64,000 nucleotides of DNA, taken from Burkholderiaceae bacterium (GTDB lineage Bacteria; Pseudomonadota; Gammaproteobacteria; Burkholderiales; Burkholderiaceae_C). Each line of letters starts with the position of its first letter. Within the stretch, counting starts at the first letter, position 1. The notes beneath the pieces were generated by a model. It saw nothing but the letters and a program-made list of their open reading frames with translations, did not search any database and was not told where the DNA came from. The DNA lies in contig JADMJJ010000020.1 of assembly GCA_018780645.1 (NCBI GenBank), positions 1 to 64,000 on the forward strand. Reading direction: 5' to 3'. Position numbers and translations under genes: made by a program. Positions 33,035-42,861 of the stretch are shown here, piece after piece.

Positions 33035-33886
33035 ATGTTCAACCTGCTCAAGACCGCGGTCTTGATGGCCGCCATCACCGCGCTGTTCATGGCGCTGGGC
33101 GCCATGATGGGTGGGCGCCAGGGCATGATGCTTGCGCTGATCATCGCGCTGGGCATGAATTTCTTCAGCTATTGGTTCTCCGACAAGCTGGTGCTGAAGA
33201 TGTACAACGCGCAGGAGGTCGACGAAACCTCGGCGCCGCAGTTCTACCGCATGGTGCGCGATCTGGCGCAGCGTGCCGAGCTGCCCATGCCCAAGGTCTA
33301 TCTGATCAACGAGGATGCGCCGAATGCCTTTGCCACCGGCCGCAACCCCGAGCATGCCGCCGTGGCGGCGACCACCGGCATCCTGCGGGTGCTGTCTGAA
33401 CGCGAGTTGCGCGGCGTGATGGCGCACGAGCTGGCCCATGTGAAGCACCGCGACATCCTGATCAGCACGATCAGCGCGACGATGGCCGGCGCCATCTCGA
33501 TGCTGGGCAATTTCGCGATGATCTTCGGCGGCCGCGATAGCGAGGGCCGGCCGGTCAACCCCATCGTCAGCATCTTGATGATGATTCTGGCGCCGCTGGC
33601 GGCCAGCCTGATACAGATGGCGATCAGCCGCGCCCGCGAGTTCGAGGCCGACCGGGGTGGCGCCGAGATCTCGGGCGACCCCCAGGCCCTGGCCTCGGCG
33701 CTGCAGAAGATCCACCGTATCGCCCAGGGCATTCCGCTGGAAGCGGCCGAGCGCCACCCCGAGACGGCGCAGATGATGATCATGAACCCGCTGTCCGCGG
33801 GCGGCCTGCGCGGCCTGTTCAGCACCCACCCGTCCACCGAAGAACGTGTGGAAAAGTTGCTGGCCATGGCCGCCGGCCGCCGCTGA
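33035..33886 (+). CDS. htpX: Membrane zinc metalloprotease HtpX
   Basis: 283 residues. Two N-terminal membrane helices are followed by the zinc site [12 protein letters not shown] (HExxH) and the third ligand region [16 protein letters not shown]. The protease helps in quality control of inner-membrane proteins. A strong ribosome site (AGGAGG) precedes the ATG. It follows fmt as in other betaproteobacteria. Confidence 0.95.
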   Translation: MFNLLKTAVLMAAITALFMALGAMMGGRQGMMLALIIALGMNFFSYWFSDKLVLKMYNAQEVDETSAPQFYRMVRDLAQRAELPMPKVYLINEDAPNAFATGRNPEHAAVAATTGILRVLSERELRGVMAHELAHVKHRDILISTISATMAGAISMLGNFAMIFGGRDSEGRPVNPIVSILMMILAPLAASLIQMAISRAREFEADRGGAEISGDPQALASALQKIHRIAQGIPLEAAERHPETAQMMIMNPLSAGGLRGLFSTHPSTEERVEKLLAMAAGRR

Positions 33887-33924
33887 ACATCAAGTCCGGG
33901 TGCCTTCCGACCGATAAGCCCCAG

Positions 33925-34320
33925 ATGAAGACGGTTCTCACCTCCCTGACCCTGGCCGCGGCCGCCCTGTTGAGCGGCTGCGACCTGCTGGGTATCGAGT
34001 CGCCCGAAAAGATCGCCGCCGTCAAGGAGGCCGATGGCAAGGCCATAGGCGGCGCCTGCCGCCATGCCTCGCGTGCCATCGAGGACTGTTACGCGCTGAA
34101 CCCCAAGGCCCAACGTGCAGCCGTGTTCACCGGCTGGCGCGAGATGGACGAATACATGCGCGAGAACAAGCTGGACGGCATCACCCCTCAGGTGGCCAAG
34201 GGCCCTGCTGCCGGCAAGGGCGAGGTCGAGGTCGAGGAAAAGCCGGCGGCCAAGGATGTGGCCAAGGCTGGTGCCGCCAAGCCTGCTGCGGCGCCAGCTG
34301 CCGCCAAACCCAAGACCTGA
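33925..34320 (+). CDS. Small lipoprotein of unknown function
   Basis: 131 residues. The lipobox is LLSGCD, so the mature protein is lipid-anchored at Cys19. The middle part has two cysteines (GACRHASRAIEDCYAL) that could form a disulfide, a CHCH-like spacing of 9 residues. The C-terminal 45 residues are low-complexity Ala/Lys/Pro (AKAGAAKPAAAPAAAKPKT), as in cell-wall-spanning linkers. No relative can be named. It lies 38 bases after htpX and may be co-transcribed with it. Confidence 0.8.
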   Translation: MKTVLTSLTLAAAALLSGCDLLGIESPEKIAAVKEADGKAIGGACRHASRAIEDCYALNPKAQRAAVFTGWREMDEYMRENKLDGITPQVAKGPAAGKGEVEVEEKPAAKDVAKAGAAKPAAAPAAAKPKT

Positions 34321-34461
34321 AGACGCGGTGGGGCCTGGCTTTTACGCCTGGGCCCGCAATTCCTACAGTTCATCGCAAGCGGCTTTGGCCGCCTGGTTCC
34401 ATGCACGATCATTCGGCCACTGTTTGATTCGTCCGGCAACCACCCCGAAGAGGAGCCCACC

Positions 34462-35202
34462 ATGCTGAACCGCCGCCTTGCCCTTTGCGCCGCCCTGATC
34501 CCCCTGTTCGCCAGCACCACCGCCAGCGCCTGGGGCAATGAGGCTATCCGCGGGTCCGGCAATGTGGTCACCCAGACCCGCACCATCACCGGGTTCGATG
34601 CGATCAGCACGCGCGGCGGCATCGACGTGCTGGTGCGCCAGAGCGGCAAGGAGTCGGTCGAGGTGCAGACCGATGACAATCTGCAATCGGTGCTAGAGAC
34701 CCAGGTGGTCAGCGGCGCCAAGGGCCGCACCTTGGAGATCTCGTTCAAGAAGGGCTATAGCGTCTCCAAGCACAGCAAGACCCTGGTCACGGTTGATGTG
34801 ATGCAGCTGCGCGCGCTGTCGATTGCCGGCTCGGGCGATGTGCGCGCCGAAGCCATCAACAGCCCGCAGCTGAATCTGTCCATTGCCGGCGCCGGCGATA
34901 TGCGGCTGGGCAAGCTCAGCTGCGACGAGGTCAAGATCAGCGTTGCCGGCTCCGGCGACGTGGTGGCCAGCGGCAAGACGCAAAAGCTCAGCATCTCGAT
35001 CGCCGGCAGCGGCGACGTCAGGACCGATGACCTGGTGGCCGAGGACGTCACCGTCAGCATTGCCGGCAGTGGCGATGCGGTGGTGGCCGCCAAGCAGAAT
35101 CTGACCGTCAAGGTGGCTGGTTCGGGAGACGTCAAGTACGTCGGCAACCCGGCCAATATCAAGAGCTCCATCATGGGCAGTGGGTCGGTGAACAAGCTTT
35201 AA
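34462..35202 (+). CDS. Exported DUF2807 (head GIN domain) protein
   Basis: 246 residues with a signal peptide ending near STTASAWG. The body is a regular beta-helix in which IAGSGDV-like turns recur about every 18-24 residues (LSIAGSGDVRAEA, LSIAGAGDMRLGK, ISVAGSGDVVASG, ISIAGSGDVRTDD). This is the DUF2807 pattern of putative adhesin-like proteins. It ends GSGSVNKL. The function is unknown. It has its own good ribosome site (GAGGAG). Confidence 0.9.
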   Translation: MLNRRLALCAALIPLFASTTASAWGNEAIRGSGNVVTQTRTITGFDAISTRGGIDVLVRQSGKESVEVQTDDNLQSVLETQVVSGAKGRTLEISFKKGYSVSKHSKTLVTVDVMQLRALSIAGSGDVRAEAINSPQLNLSIAGAGDMRLGKLSCDEVKISVAGSGDVVASGKTQKLSISIAGSGDVRTDDLVAEDVTVSIAGSGDAVVAAKQNLTVKVAGSGDVKYVGNPANIKSSIMGSGSVNKL

Positions 35203-35273
35203 GACCGACTGATTCGTGCGCACACCGCGCCCCTCGGGCGCTAGGTTCGTCCGCCTCGTACGACAATCGAGGC

Positions 35274-36008
35274 ATGACTACCGCAGCACAAGGCCCGCTT
35301 TGGCGCCATCCTGAGTTTTCCCGAGGTGCCCGCGACATGGTGGGCGTCTCGCTGGGCATTTCGGCCTGGGGTCTGGTGACCGGCGTGGCCATGATCAAGA
35401 GCGGGCTGAGCGTGCCACTGGCCCTGGCCATGTCGCTGCTGGTGTTTGCCGGCAGCTCGCAGCTGGCCTCCCTGCCGCTGATCGCCGCCGGCGCGCCGCT
35501 GTGGGTGCTGTGGGCCACGGCCTTTTGCGTCAACCTGCGTTTTGTCATCTTCAGCGCCCATTGGCGGCTGTACTTCGGCCATCTGCCGTTCTGGCAGCGC
35601 ATGCGCGTGAGCTACTTCGCGGCCGATCTCAACTACGTGATCTTCCTGCGCCGTTTTCCGGACATGAATCCCGCACCCGAGCAACTGCCGTACTACTGGG
35701 GCGGCGTGGCGCTGAACTGGAGCGCCTGGCAGGTGCCGTCGATCGCCGGCATCTTTCTGGCCAATCAGGTGCCCACCGAGTGGGGCCTGGGCTTTGCCGG
35801 CATCCTGGCCTTGCTGGGGCTGAGCTATTCGCTGCTGTCCGACAAGGGCACCTGGATCTCGGCCGGCGTGGCCAGCTGTGCGGCGGTGGCGGCCTACGCC
35901 TTGCCGCTGCGGCTGAACATCGTGGTGGCGATTGCCGCCGCCGTGGCCGTGGGCCTGCTGCTGGAGCAGTTCATGCCGCCGCCGCCGAAGAAGGAGGTGC
36001 GGGCATGA
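35274..36008 (+). CDS. azlC: AzlC family branched-chain amino acid exporter subunit
   Basis: 244 residues, hydrophobic, with about five or six membrane helices. The family start FSRGARDMVGVSLGISAWGL and the segment SLLVFAGSSQLASLPL are clear. AzlC with the small AzlD exports branched-chain amino acids. The last codons provide a strong ribosome site (AAGGAGG) for a start codon overlapping the stop (ATGA at 36005), where azlD would be expected. Confidence 0.92.
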   Translation: MTTAAQGPLWRHPEFSRGARDMVGVSLGISAWGLVTGVAMIKSGLSVPLALAMSLLVFAGSSQLASLPLIAAGAPLWVLWATAFCVNLRFVIFSAHWRLYFGHLPFWQRMRVSYFAADLNYVIFLRRFPDMNPAPEQLPYYWGGVALNWSAWQVPSIAGIFLANQVPTEWGLGFAGILALLGLSYSLLSDKGTWISAGVASCAAVAAYALPLRLNIVVAIAAAVAVGLLLEQFMPPPPKKEVRA

Positions 36009-36082
36009 GCGCCGCTCGGCCGCCCGAAGGCGCGAATTCCCGCTTGGCGGGACCGCACGAAGTGCGCAGGGTGCACCAATGA
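36005..36082 (+). CDS. 25-codon ORF running through the azlC/azlD insertion
   Basis: It begins at ATG 36005, overlapping the azlC stop and preceded by AAGGAGG, and runs MSAARPPEGANSRL onward to a TGA at 36080-36082 that overlaps the azlD ATG. It is the frame created by the inserted 74 bases. It has no features of a functional peptide. Its likely role is only to carry ribosomes from azlC to azlD. Confidence 0.5.
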   Translation: MSAARPPEGANSRLAGPHEVRRVHQ

Positions 36083-36087
36083 GCGCC
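36014..36087. mobile_element. 74-bp inserted element at the azlC/azlD junction, with 9-bp duplication
   Basis: ATGAGCGCC occurs at 36005-36013 and again at 36079-36087, so exactly 74 bases are added between two copies of the azlD start. The inserted DNA holds three small hairpins: GCCGCCCGAAGGC-like, CCCGC-TTG-GCGGG and GCACGAAGTGC. It looks like a small repeat or MITE-like element that made a 9-bp target duplication. No transposase is present and no second copy was seen in the window. Confidence 0.55.
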
Positions 36088-36408
36088 TGGGAAGCCCTGC
36101 TGGGCATCGTCGGCATGGGGTTGATCACGGCCCTGACCCGCGGCTTCTTCCTGTTTCCCAAGCGTGAGATACCGCTGCCTGACTGGGCTCGCCAGGGCCT
36201 GCGCTATGCGCCGCTGGCCGCGCTGGCCGCCGTGGTCGTGCCCGAGATCGTGATGACGCAGGGCCATCTGATCAGCACCTGGAAAGACGCGCGGCTGTTC
36301 GCCGTGGCCGTCTCCACCGCCTATTTCTTCTGGCGCCGGGGCATTCTCGGCACCATCGTCAGCGGGACGGCAGTGATGCTGGCGCTGCGCCTGGGGCTGG
36401 GCTGGTAA
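36079..36408 (+). CDS. azlD: AzlD family branched-chain amino acid exporter small subunit
   Basis: 109 residues with about four membrane helices ([36 protein letters not shown]). It is the small partner of AzlC. The present start ATG 36079 has no ribosome site of its own and depends on coupling through the short ORF inside the inserted element. Normally it would start right at the azlC stop. Confidence 0.9.
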   Translation: MSAWEALLGIVGMGLITALTRGFFLFPKREIPLPDWARQGLRYAPLAALAAVVVPEIVMTQGHLISTWKDARLFAVAVSTAYFFWRRGILGTIVSGTAVMLALRLGLGW

Positions 36409-36446
36409 GGTTGAGGTTGTTCACTTCAACTGCACCACCCTCCAAT

Positions 36447-37640
36447 ATGAACGTCATCCGCTTCTCCGACCTCGTGGCCGCCGGCAAGGTGGCCGGCCAG
36501 CGCGTCTTCATCCGCGCCGACCTGAACGTGCCGCAAGACGACGCCGGCCAGATCACCGAAGACACGCGCATCCGCGCCTCCATCCCCTGTATCGAGCTGG
36601 CCCTGAAGGCCGGCGCGGCGGTGATGGTGACCTCGCATTTGGGCCGTCCGACCGAAGGCGCGTTCAAGCCCGAGGACTCGCTGGTCCCCGTGGCCAAGCG
36701 CATGAGCGAGCTGCTCGGCCGCGAAGTGCCAGTCATCGCCAATTGGGTCGATGGCGTGACGGTGGCGCCAGGCCAGCTGGTGCTGCTGGAGAACTGCCGC
36801 GTCAACAAGGGCGAGAAGAAGAACGACGAAGCCCTGGCCAAGAAGATGGCCGCGCTGTGCGACATCTACGTCAACGATGCCTTCGGCACCGCGCATCGCG
36901 CCGAGGGCACGACCTATGGCATTGCCCAGTTCGCCAAGATCGCCTGCGCCGGCCCGCTGCTGGCGGCCGAGATCGATGCGATCACGCAGGCCCTGGCACA
37001 GCCGAAGCGCCCGCTGGTGGCCATCGTTGCCGGGTCCAAGGTCTCGACCAAGCTGACCATCCTGAAGGCCCTGTCCGAGAAGGTGGACGGCCTTATCGTC
37101 GGCGGCGGCATCGCCAACACCTTCATGCTGGCCGCCGGGCTGAAGATAGGCAAATCTCTGGCCGAGCCCGATCTGGTGGCTGAGGCCACGGCGGTGATCG
37201 CGGCCATGAAGGCACGCGGCGCGGCCGTGCCGATTCCGGTCGACGTGGTGGTGGCCAAGCGCTTCGCGGCCGATGCCGAGGCCACGGTCAAGGCCGCTGC
37301 CGATGTGGCCGACGATGACCTGATTCTGGACATCGGTCCCAAGACCGCCGCGATGCTGGCCGAGCAGCTGAAGTCCGCCGGCACCATTGTCTGGAACGGT
37401 CCGGTCGGCGTGTTCGAGTTCGATGCCTTTGCCAAGGGCACCGAGGTGATCGCCCGTGCGATTGCCGATTCCAGCGCCTTCAGCATCGCCGGCGGCGGCG
37501 ACACGCTGGCGGCGATCGCCAAGTACGGCATCGAGAAGGATGTGGGCTATATCTCCACTGGCGGCGGCGCCTTCCTGGAGATTCTGGAGGGCAAGACGCT
37601 GCCGGCGTTTGAAATCCTGAGCCGGCGCGCGCAGGTCTGA
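36447..37640 (+). CDS. pgk: Phosphoglycerate kinase
   Basis: 397 residues from the ATG at 36447; the longer frame to 36411 is not needed. Motifs are [26 protein letters not shown], the hinge and nucleotide region [29 protein letters not shown] and [12 protein letters not shown]. It makes ATP from 1,3-bisphosphoglycerate in glycolysis. An intrinsic terminator follows. Confidence 0.97.
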   Translation: MNVIRFSDLVAAGKVAGQRVFIRADLNVPQDDAGQITEDTRIRASIPCIELALKAGAAVMVTSHLGRPTEGAFKPEDSLVPVAKRMSELLGREVPVIANWVDGVTVAPGQLVLLENCRVNKGEKKNDEALAKKMAALCDIYVNDAFGTAHRAEGTTYGIAQFAKIACAGPLLAAEIDAITQALAQPKRPLVAIVAGSKVSTKLTILKALSEKVDGLIVGGGIANTFMLAAGLKIGKSLAEPDLVAEATAVIAAMKARGAAVPIPVDVVVAKRFAADAEATVKAAADVADDDLILDIGPKTAAMLAEQLKSAGTIVWNGPVGVFEFDAFAKGTEVIARAIADSSAFSIAGGGDTLAAIAKYGIEKDVGYISTGGGAFLEILEGKTLPAFEILSRRAQV

Positions 37641-37658
37641 AGCCCGGCGCAGTGCCAT

Positions 37659-37685
37659 CAACGGCGCCCATGTGGCGCCGTTTTT
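37659..37685 (+). terminator. Intrinsic terminator after pgk
   Basis: Stem ACGGCGCC (37659-37666) with GGCGCCGT (37672-37679), loop CATGT, followed by a run of seven T (37679-37685). Confidence 0.85.
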
Positions 37686-37780
37686 CATGGCCTTCCTTGC
37701 ATGACAGTTGTAATTCTGCGCATGGTTGGTGGCCCATTCGCGGAGTAAGCTGCCAGCCAAAGAACCTGAAGGAGACCCGG

Positions 37781-40093
37781 ATGAGCAACACGCCCCTGTC
37801 CCCGGCCGAAGCGGCCCTGCGCGAAGCCGCCCTCGAGTACCACCGCTCACCGACCCGCGGCAAGATCTCGGTCAATGCGACCAAGCCGCTGTCGAACCAG
37901 CGCGACCTGTCGCTGGCCTACTCCCCGGGCGTGGCCTATGCCTGCCTGGCGATTCAGGAAGACCCGAGCCTGGCGGCCGACTACACCTCGCGTGCCAATC
38001 TGGTCGGCGTGATCACCAATGGCACGGCGGTGCTGGGCCTGGGCGATATCGGCCCGCTGGCCGGCAAGCCGGTGATGGAGGGCAAGGGCTGCCTGTTCAA
38101 GAAGTTCGCCGGCATCGATGTGTTCGACATCGAACTGGCCGAGCGCGACCCGGACAAATTGGTGGACATCATTGCCGCGATGGAGCCGACGCTGGGCGGT
38201 GTGAACCTCGAGGACATCAAGGCGCCCGAGTGCTTCTACATAGAGAAGAAACTGCGCGAGCGCATGAACATCCCGGTCTTCCATGACGACCAGCATGGCA
38301 CGGCCATCATCTCCAGCGCGGCCCTGCTCAACGGTCTGGAGCTGGTCGACAAGAAGATCGGCGAGGTCAAGGTGGCAGTGTCGGGCGCGGGCGCTGCCGC
38401 GATCGCTTGCCTGGACGTCATGGTGGGCCTGGGCGTGGCCCGCAACAACATCTTCGTGGTCGACTCCAAGGGCGTGATCCAGTCCGAGCGCGACGACGCG
38501 CGCTCCGGCAAGCTGGACGAATCGAAACAGCGCTACTGCCAGGTCAGCGCCGCGCGCACCCTGGCCGATGTGGTCAGGGATGCCGATGTCTTCCTGGGTT
38601 GCTCGGCCGCCGGCGTGCTGACCGCCGAGATGGTGGCCACGATGGCGCGCCAGCCCATCATCCTGGCGCTGGCCAACCCGGAGCCGGAGATCCGCCCCGA
38701 GCTGGCCAAGGCGGTGCGGCCCGACTGCATCATGGCCACCGGTCGCTCGGACTATCCGAATCAGGTCAACAACGTGCTGTGCTTCCCTTATATCTTCCGC
38801 GGCGCGCTGGACTGCGGCGCGACCAAGATCACCGAGGCGATGAAGCTGGCCTGCGTGCGCGAGATCGCCGCGCTGGCCAAGGCCGAGACCAGCGATGAGG
38901 TCGCTGCAGCCTATGCCGGCCAGGAGCTGGCCTTCGGCCCCGAGTACCTGATACCCAAGCCCTTCGACGCGCGGCTGATACTGCGCATCGCCCCGGCCGT
39001 GGCCCGCGCCGCCGAGGAGTCGGGCGTGGCGACACGGCCGATCAAGGATCTGGACGCCTACCGCCAGTCGCTCGAACGCTTCGTTTATCAGACCGGCATG
39101 TTCATGCGCCCGGTGTTTGCCGCGGCCAAGGCCAGGCCTGCCCGCGTGATCTACGCCGAGGGCGAGGACGAGCGCGTGCTGCGCGCCGTGCAGGTGGCGC
39201 TGGACGAAGGCCTGGCCCGGCCCATCGTCATCGGCCGGCCCGAGGTGATTGCGATGCGCATCCAGCGCGCCGGCCTGCGCCTCAAGCTGGGTGGCGATGT
39301 CGAGGTCATAGACCCGGCCAATGACGCGCGTTTCCGCAGCTACTGGGAGACCTACCACCGCATGCTGGGCCGCGAGGGCATCACGCCCGAGATGGCCAAG
39401 GCCGATGTGCGGCGTTCCTCCACGACGATTGGTGCGCTGGCCATCAAGCTGGGCGACGCCGACGCGATGATCTGCGGCCTGGTCGGCCGATACGACAAGC
39501 ATCTGGACCATGTCGCCAAGCTGATTGGCCTGAAGCCCGGGGCGCCGAGCTTTGCGGCGATGAACGCACTGATGATGGACAAGCACACCTTGTTCATCAC
39601 CGACACCTTCGTCAACGACGATCCCACGGCCGAGGAGCTGGCCGAGATCGCCGCGATGGCGGTGGACGGTATGCGCCGCTTCGGCCTGCCGCCCAAGCTG
39701 GCCTTTCTGTCGCACTCGATGTTCGGCTCGTCGACCCGGCCCTCGGCGCGCAAGATGCGCCGTGCCCGCGACCTGTTCGTCGCCGCCCATCCGGACGTCG
39801 AATGCGATGGCGAGATGCATGGCGACGCGGCGCTGTCCGAGGCGGTGCGCCACACCTTCTTGATGGACAGCAGTCTCACCGGCTCGGCCAATCTGCTGGT
39901 GATGCCCAATCTGGACGCCGCCAACATCCTGTTCAATGTGCTGAAGGTGACGGGCGGGCAGGGCGTCACCGTCGGCCCGATTCTGCTCGGCGCGGCCGCG
40001 CCGGTGCACATCCTGACCCCGTCGGCGACGGTGCGTCGCATCGTCAATATGACGGCGCTGGCGGTGGCCGATGTGGCCGAAGCCGCCCGATAG
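37781..40093 (+). CDS. maeB: NADP-dependent malic enzyme (MaeB type)
   Basis: 770 residues from the ATG at 37781, preceded by GAAGGAG. The N-terminal malic enzyme domain shows [33 protein letters not shown] and [19 protein letters not shown]. The C-terminal 330 residues resemble phosphotransacetylase ([20 protein letters not shown]) and are a regulatory part in this family. It converts malate to pyruvate with NADPH. It lies between pgk and pyk, an unusual but sensible position for control of the pyruvate pool. Confidence 0.95.
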   Translation: MSNTPLSPAEAALREAALEYHRSPTRGKISVNATKPLSNQRDLSLAYSPGVAYACLAIQEDPSLAADYTSRANLVGVITNGTAVLGLGDIGPLAGKPVMEGKGCLFKKFAGIDVFDIELAERDPDKLVDIIAAMEPTLGGVNLEDIKAPECFYIEKKLRERMNIPVFHDDQHGTAIISSAALLNGLELVDKKIGEVKVAVSGAGAAAIACLDVMVGLGVARNNIFVVDSKGVIQSERDDARSGKLDESKQRYCQVSAARTLADVVRDADVFLGCSAAGVLTAEMVATMARQPIILALANPEPEIRPELAKAVRPDCIMATGRSDYPNQVNNVLCFPYIFRGALDCGATKITEAMKLACVREIAALAKAETSDEVAAAYAGQELAFGPEYLIPKPFDARLILRIAPAVARAAEESGVATRPIKDLDAYRQSLERFVYQTGMFMRPVFAAAKARPARVIYAEGEDERVLRAVQVALDEGLARPIVIGRPEVIAMRIQRAGLRLKLGGDVEVIDPANDARFRSYWETYHRMLGREGITPEMAKADVRRSSTTIGALAIKLGDADAMICGLVGRYDKHLDHVAKLIGLKPGAPSFAAMNALMMDKHTLFITDTFVNDDPTAEELAEIAAMAVDGMRRFGLPPKLAFLSHSMFGSSTRPSARKMRRARDLFVAAHPDVECDGEMHGDAALSEAVRHTFLMDSSLTGSANLLVMPNLDAANILFNVLKVTGGQGVTVGPILLGAAAPVHILTPSATVRRIVNMTALAVADVAEAAR

Positions 40094-40166
40094 GTTTCGT
40101 ACCGCCGTGTAACCGAATGGCGCTGATAATCGTCGCCTACTTGTCCTGAGTACCGAGAGCCAAAAC

Positions 40167-41597
40167 ATGTCCCGTGCCACCAAGATCGTCGCCACCCTGG
40201 GCCCCGCTTCGTCAACACCGGAGGTGCTGGAACGCATGATTCGGGCCGGCGTCGATGTGGTGCGGCTGAACTTCTCGCACGGCAAGGCGCAGGACCATAT
40301 CGACCGCGCCACGATGGTGCGTGAGGTGGCCAAGGCGGCCGGCAGGTCGGTGGCCATCATGGCCGATCTTCAGGGCCCGAAGATCCGCGTCGGCAAGTTC
40401 GCCAATGGCAAGATCGAGCTCGTCAACGGCACCAAGTTCATCCTCGACGCCGACCGTGTCGAGCTGGGCGACGAGCAGGCCGTGGGCCTGGACTACAAGG
40501 AGCTGCCGCGCGACGTGAAGCCCGGCGACACCCTGCTGCTCAATGATGGCCTGCTGGTCTTGATCGTCGAGGCCGTGCGCGGCGCGGCGGTGCACACCGT
40601 CGTCAAGGTCGGCGGCGAGCTGTCCAATAACAAGGGCATCAACAAGCAGGGTGGCGGCCTCACGGCCCCGGCGCTGACCGGCAAGGACATGGAGGACATC
40701 AAGACGGCGATGAGCTTCCAGGCCGAGTACGTGGCGGTCAGCTTCCCGAAGAACGCCACCGACATGGAGATGGCCCGTCAGCTCTGCAATGTGGCCGGCG
40801 AACCCTATCGCCACAAGCCGGGGCTGATCGCCAAGATCGAGCGCTCGGAGGCGATTCCGCATCTGGAATCCATCCTCAAGGCCAGCGACGGCATCATGGT
40901 GGCGCGTGGCGACCTGGCCGTCGAGGTCGGCAACGCGGCGGTTCCGGCGCTGCAAAAACGGATGATCAAACTGGCCCGCGAGCTGGACAAGGTGGCGATC
41001 ACCGCCACGCAGATGATGGAGTCGATGATCGTCAACCCGGTGCCGACCCGCGCCGAGGTGTCGGATGTCGCCAACGCGGTGCTGGACGGCACCGATGCCG
41101 TGATGCTCAGCGCCGAGACGGCCGCCGGCAAGTATCCGGTCGAAACCATCGAGCAGATGGCAGCCATCGCGCTGGAAGCCGAGCGCGCCGAGTTCGTGAG
41201 CCTTGACACCGACTTCGCCGGCCGCCAGTTCGGCCGCATCGACCAGTCGATCGCCATGGGCGCGCTGTTCACCGCCTTCCACCTCGGCTGCAAGGCCATC
41301 GTGGCGCTGACCGAGTCGGGCTCCACCGCGCTGTGGATGAGCCGCCACCGCATCCAGGTGCCTATCTTCGCGCTGACCACGCAGCCGCTGAGCCAGACCA
41401 AGATGACGCTGTACCGCAATGTGCGGCCGCTGCTGATGCCCAAGTTCGAGGACCGCGACACTGCGCTGGCCGCCGCCGAGAAGCTGCTGGTGGACCAGGG
41501 CGTGCTGATGCCGGGCGACACCTATGCCATCACCTGCGGCGAGCCGATGGGTTATCCGGGCGGAACGAATATGTTGAAGGTCTGCAGGGTTGGCTGA
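40167..41597 (+). CDS. pyk: Pyruvate kinase
   Basis: 476 residues. Motifs are KIVATLGPASSTPEVLERMI, VRLNFSHGKAQDH, the substrate and metal loop IMVARGDLAVEVG, KRMIKLARELDKVAITATQM and NAVLDGTDAVMLSAETAAGK. It makes pyruvate and ATP from phosphoenolpyruvate. A GATAAT at 40125-40130 could be a -10 element, but no good -35 accompanies it. Confidence 0.97.
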   Translation: MSRATKIVATLGPASSTPEVLERMIRAGVDVVRLNFSHGKAQDHIDRATMVREVAKAAGRSVAIMADLQGPKIRVGKFANGKIELVNGTKFILDADRVELGDEQAVGLDYKELPRDVKPGDTLLLNDGLLVLIVEAVRGAAVHTVVKVGGELSNNKGINKQGGGLTAPALTGKDMEDIKTAMSFQAEYVAVSFPKNATDMEMARQLCNVAGEPYRHKPGLIAKIERSEAIPHLESILKASDGIMVARGDLAVEVGNAAVPALQKRMIKLARELDKVAITATQMMESMIVNPVPTRAEVSDVANAVLDGTDAVMLSAETAAGKYPVETIEQMAAIALEAERAEFVSLDTDFAGRQFGRIDQSIAMGALFTAFHLGCKAIVALTESGSTALWMSRHRIQVPIFALTTQPLSQTKMTLYRNVRPLLMPKFEDRDTALAAAEKLLVDQGVLMPGDTYAITCGEPMGYPGGTNMLKVCRVG

Positions 41598-41617
41598 GGC
41601 GGCCCCCGGCGACTTCG

Positions 41618-42271
41618 TCAGAGCACTTGGCGATGCCGGATGGAGCGGCGCACCCCAACGGCAGCAAGTCCCAGCGCCATCAGGCCAAATGTGCTTGGCT
41701 CTGGGATGGCTGGTGTCGCGTCGATGCGCAACGATGGGGTGGACGACACCAACGAATGCCATGTCCCTGGCGCGTCGGTGCCATAGTCGAAGGCAAAATG
41801 CGGCAAAGACCTGCCGGCGCCGGAGGCAAGAATGGCAAGCGTGCTCTCTTCAGCTTCGAGCGAGATCCAGTAGCTGCCTGGCTCGATGGCCCAGTTCAAG
41901 CTACCTGCGCTGTACCACGCCCCGGCTGCGCCGACAGGCACGGTCAGCATGCTGCTCGAAAATAGAACGGTCCCCGGTAGTCCGGCATTGTTGCCGTACA
42001 GTTTGAAGTTGAAAGTGCCAGCGGAAGTCCAGTAGGGATCGGAGTACTGCAGATGGGTGGACGCCGAATCGATGGTGTAGCCTTCCGCGACCGTAAACAT
42101 GGCGGCCAGGAACTGGTGGTAGCGACCATCGCCCGAGCCCATCAGAGCACTGCCGCTGCCTGCCAAAAAAGGCTCGCCGGTGTCTACGATGAGCACGGCG
42201 TGCGCTGTATTGAGGGAGCAAGCGAGCGTGAGCGCCGCTGCGGCGCGAGCGATATAGCTAGCGTTTGACAT
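41618..42271 (-). CDS. PEP-CTERM sorting domain protein
   Basis: 217 residues. The signal peptide ends near LNTAHAV. The mature part has the pattern of the choice-of-anchor PEP-CTERM proteins (GYTIDSASTHLQYSDPYW; FNFKLYGNNAGLPGTVLF; YWISLEAEE). The C-terminus is IPEPSTFGLMALGLAAVG followed by basic residues, a full sorting signal. The gene sits between pyk and fba on the opposite strand, where other Burkholderiales have no gene, so it is probably acquired (inference). Confidence 0.87.
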   Translation of the reverse strand: MSNASYIARAAAALTLACSLNTAHAVLIVDTGEPFLAGSGSALMGSGDGRYHQFLAAMFTVAEGYTIDSASTHLQYSDPYWTSAGTFNFKLYGNNAGLPGTVLFSSSMLTVPVGAAGAWYSAGSLNWAIEPGSYWISLEAEESTLAILASGAGRSLPHFAFDYGTDAPGTWHSLVSSTPSLRIDATPAIPEPSTFGLMALGLAAVGVRRSIRHRQVL

Positions 42272-42314
42272 AGGGTTCCTCCGTAATTGTTGCGGCTGTC
42301 TTGTGTGCGAGCCT

Positions 42315-42527
42315 GGACTGATTGTGAATCGAAAGGCGTGCAGGCCCTGCCCCCTTGAACGGGTGGCCGGGAAAACCCGAGACAGGAATGGGGCAGGGAC
42401 GCTCAGCGCTATCTGTACCGTCGGCCAGACTGAAGCTGTCTAGGTTCTGCCCATGGGCCGTAAGAAAACCCAGGGCGCGGCCAATGCATATGTATCGAAC
42501 CGGCAAGAGTGCGGTTTGCGCGACTGA
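42315..42527 (+). pseudogene. Remnant of a HigB/Gp49-type toxin with an in-frame stop
   Basis: Translated in the frame of base 42315, the DNA reads GL, then ACRPCPLERV, DRNGAGTLSAICTV, GQTEAV, a TAG stop at 42441, then VLPMGRKKTQ to a TGA at 42525. This follows the Gp49-like toxin C-terminal pattern (DWKPMP, G-FR-IY, EAVYVLH-F-KKTQ) position by position, with the stop at the usual Tyr. It ends 13 bases before the matching antitoxin gene. The 5' third is missing and is replaced by the start region of the divergent PEP-CTERM gene. It was recognised by eye, not by a search. Confidence 0.6.
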
Positions 42528-42540
42528 ACAGGTAAGGTCA

Positions 42541-42834
42541 ATGACGATGAGCAAACCGGCAGCCGAACCCTTCGCCAGCGTCTGGGACGCCCTCGCAGAC
42601 ACACCTCTCGAGGCGGCCAATCTGCGGGTGCGTGCCGACTTGATGAATCAGATCGCCGCCTTGATTGGCGTCCGGGGCTGGACGCAGGCCGAGGCTGCTG
42701 GCCACTGTGGCGTGACGCAGCCGCGCATCAATGACTTGCTGCGCGGTCGCATTTCCCGGTTTTCGCTCGACGCCTTGGTCAATATTGCAGCAGCGCTGGG
42801 CCAGCGCGTGCATGTGGGGCTTGAGGTGGCCTGA
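42541..42834 (+). CDS. XRE-type antitoxin (HigA-like, Gp49-partner family)
   Basis: 97 residues from the ATG at 42541; ATG 42547 is also possible. The family start FASVWDALADTPLEAANL is typical of the antitoxins paired with Gp49-like toxins. The helix-turn-helix is GWTQAEAAGHCGVTQPRIND followed by LLRGRISRFSLDALVNIAAA. The antitoxin normally binds both the toxin and its own promoter. Here the toxin upstream is broken, so this is an orphan antitoxin that may still act as a DNA-binding regulator. Confidence 0.88.
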   Translation: MTMSKPAAEPFASVWDALADTPLEAANLRVRADLMNQIAALIGVRGWTQAEAAGHCGVTQPRINDLLRGRISRFSLDALVNIAAALGQRVHVGLEVA

Positions 42835-42861
42835 TAGCAGGCGGCCCCGTGTTCCGATGTG

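Noticed and set aside
37847-40360. An 837-codon minus-strand frame over maeB and the pyk start
   Set aside because: Antisense shadow of a well-conserved malic enzyme; composition is His/Gln/Gly-rich and no family is recognised. The same applies to long frames opposite secD-secF (23691-25808), fmt-htpX (31808-33829), the cyclase (15883-17751) and the GGDEF-EAL gene (57104-59080).
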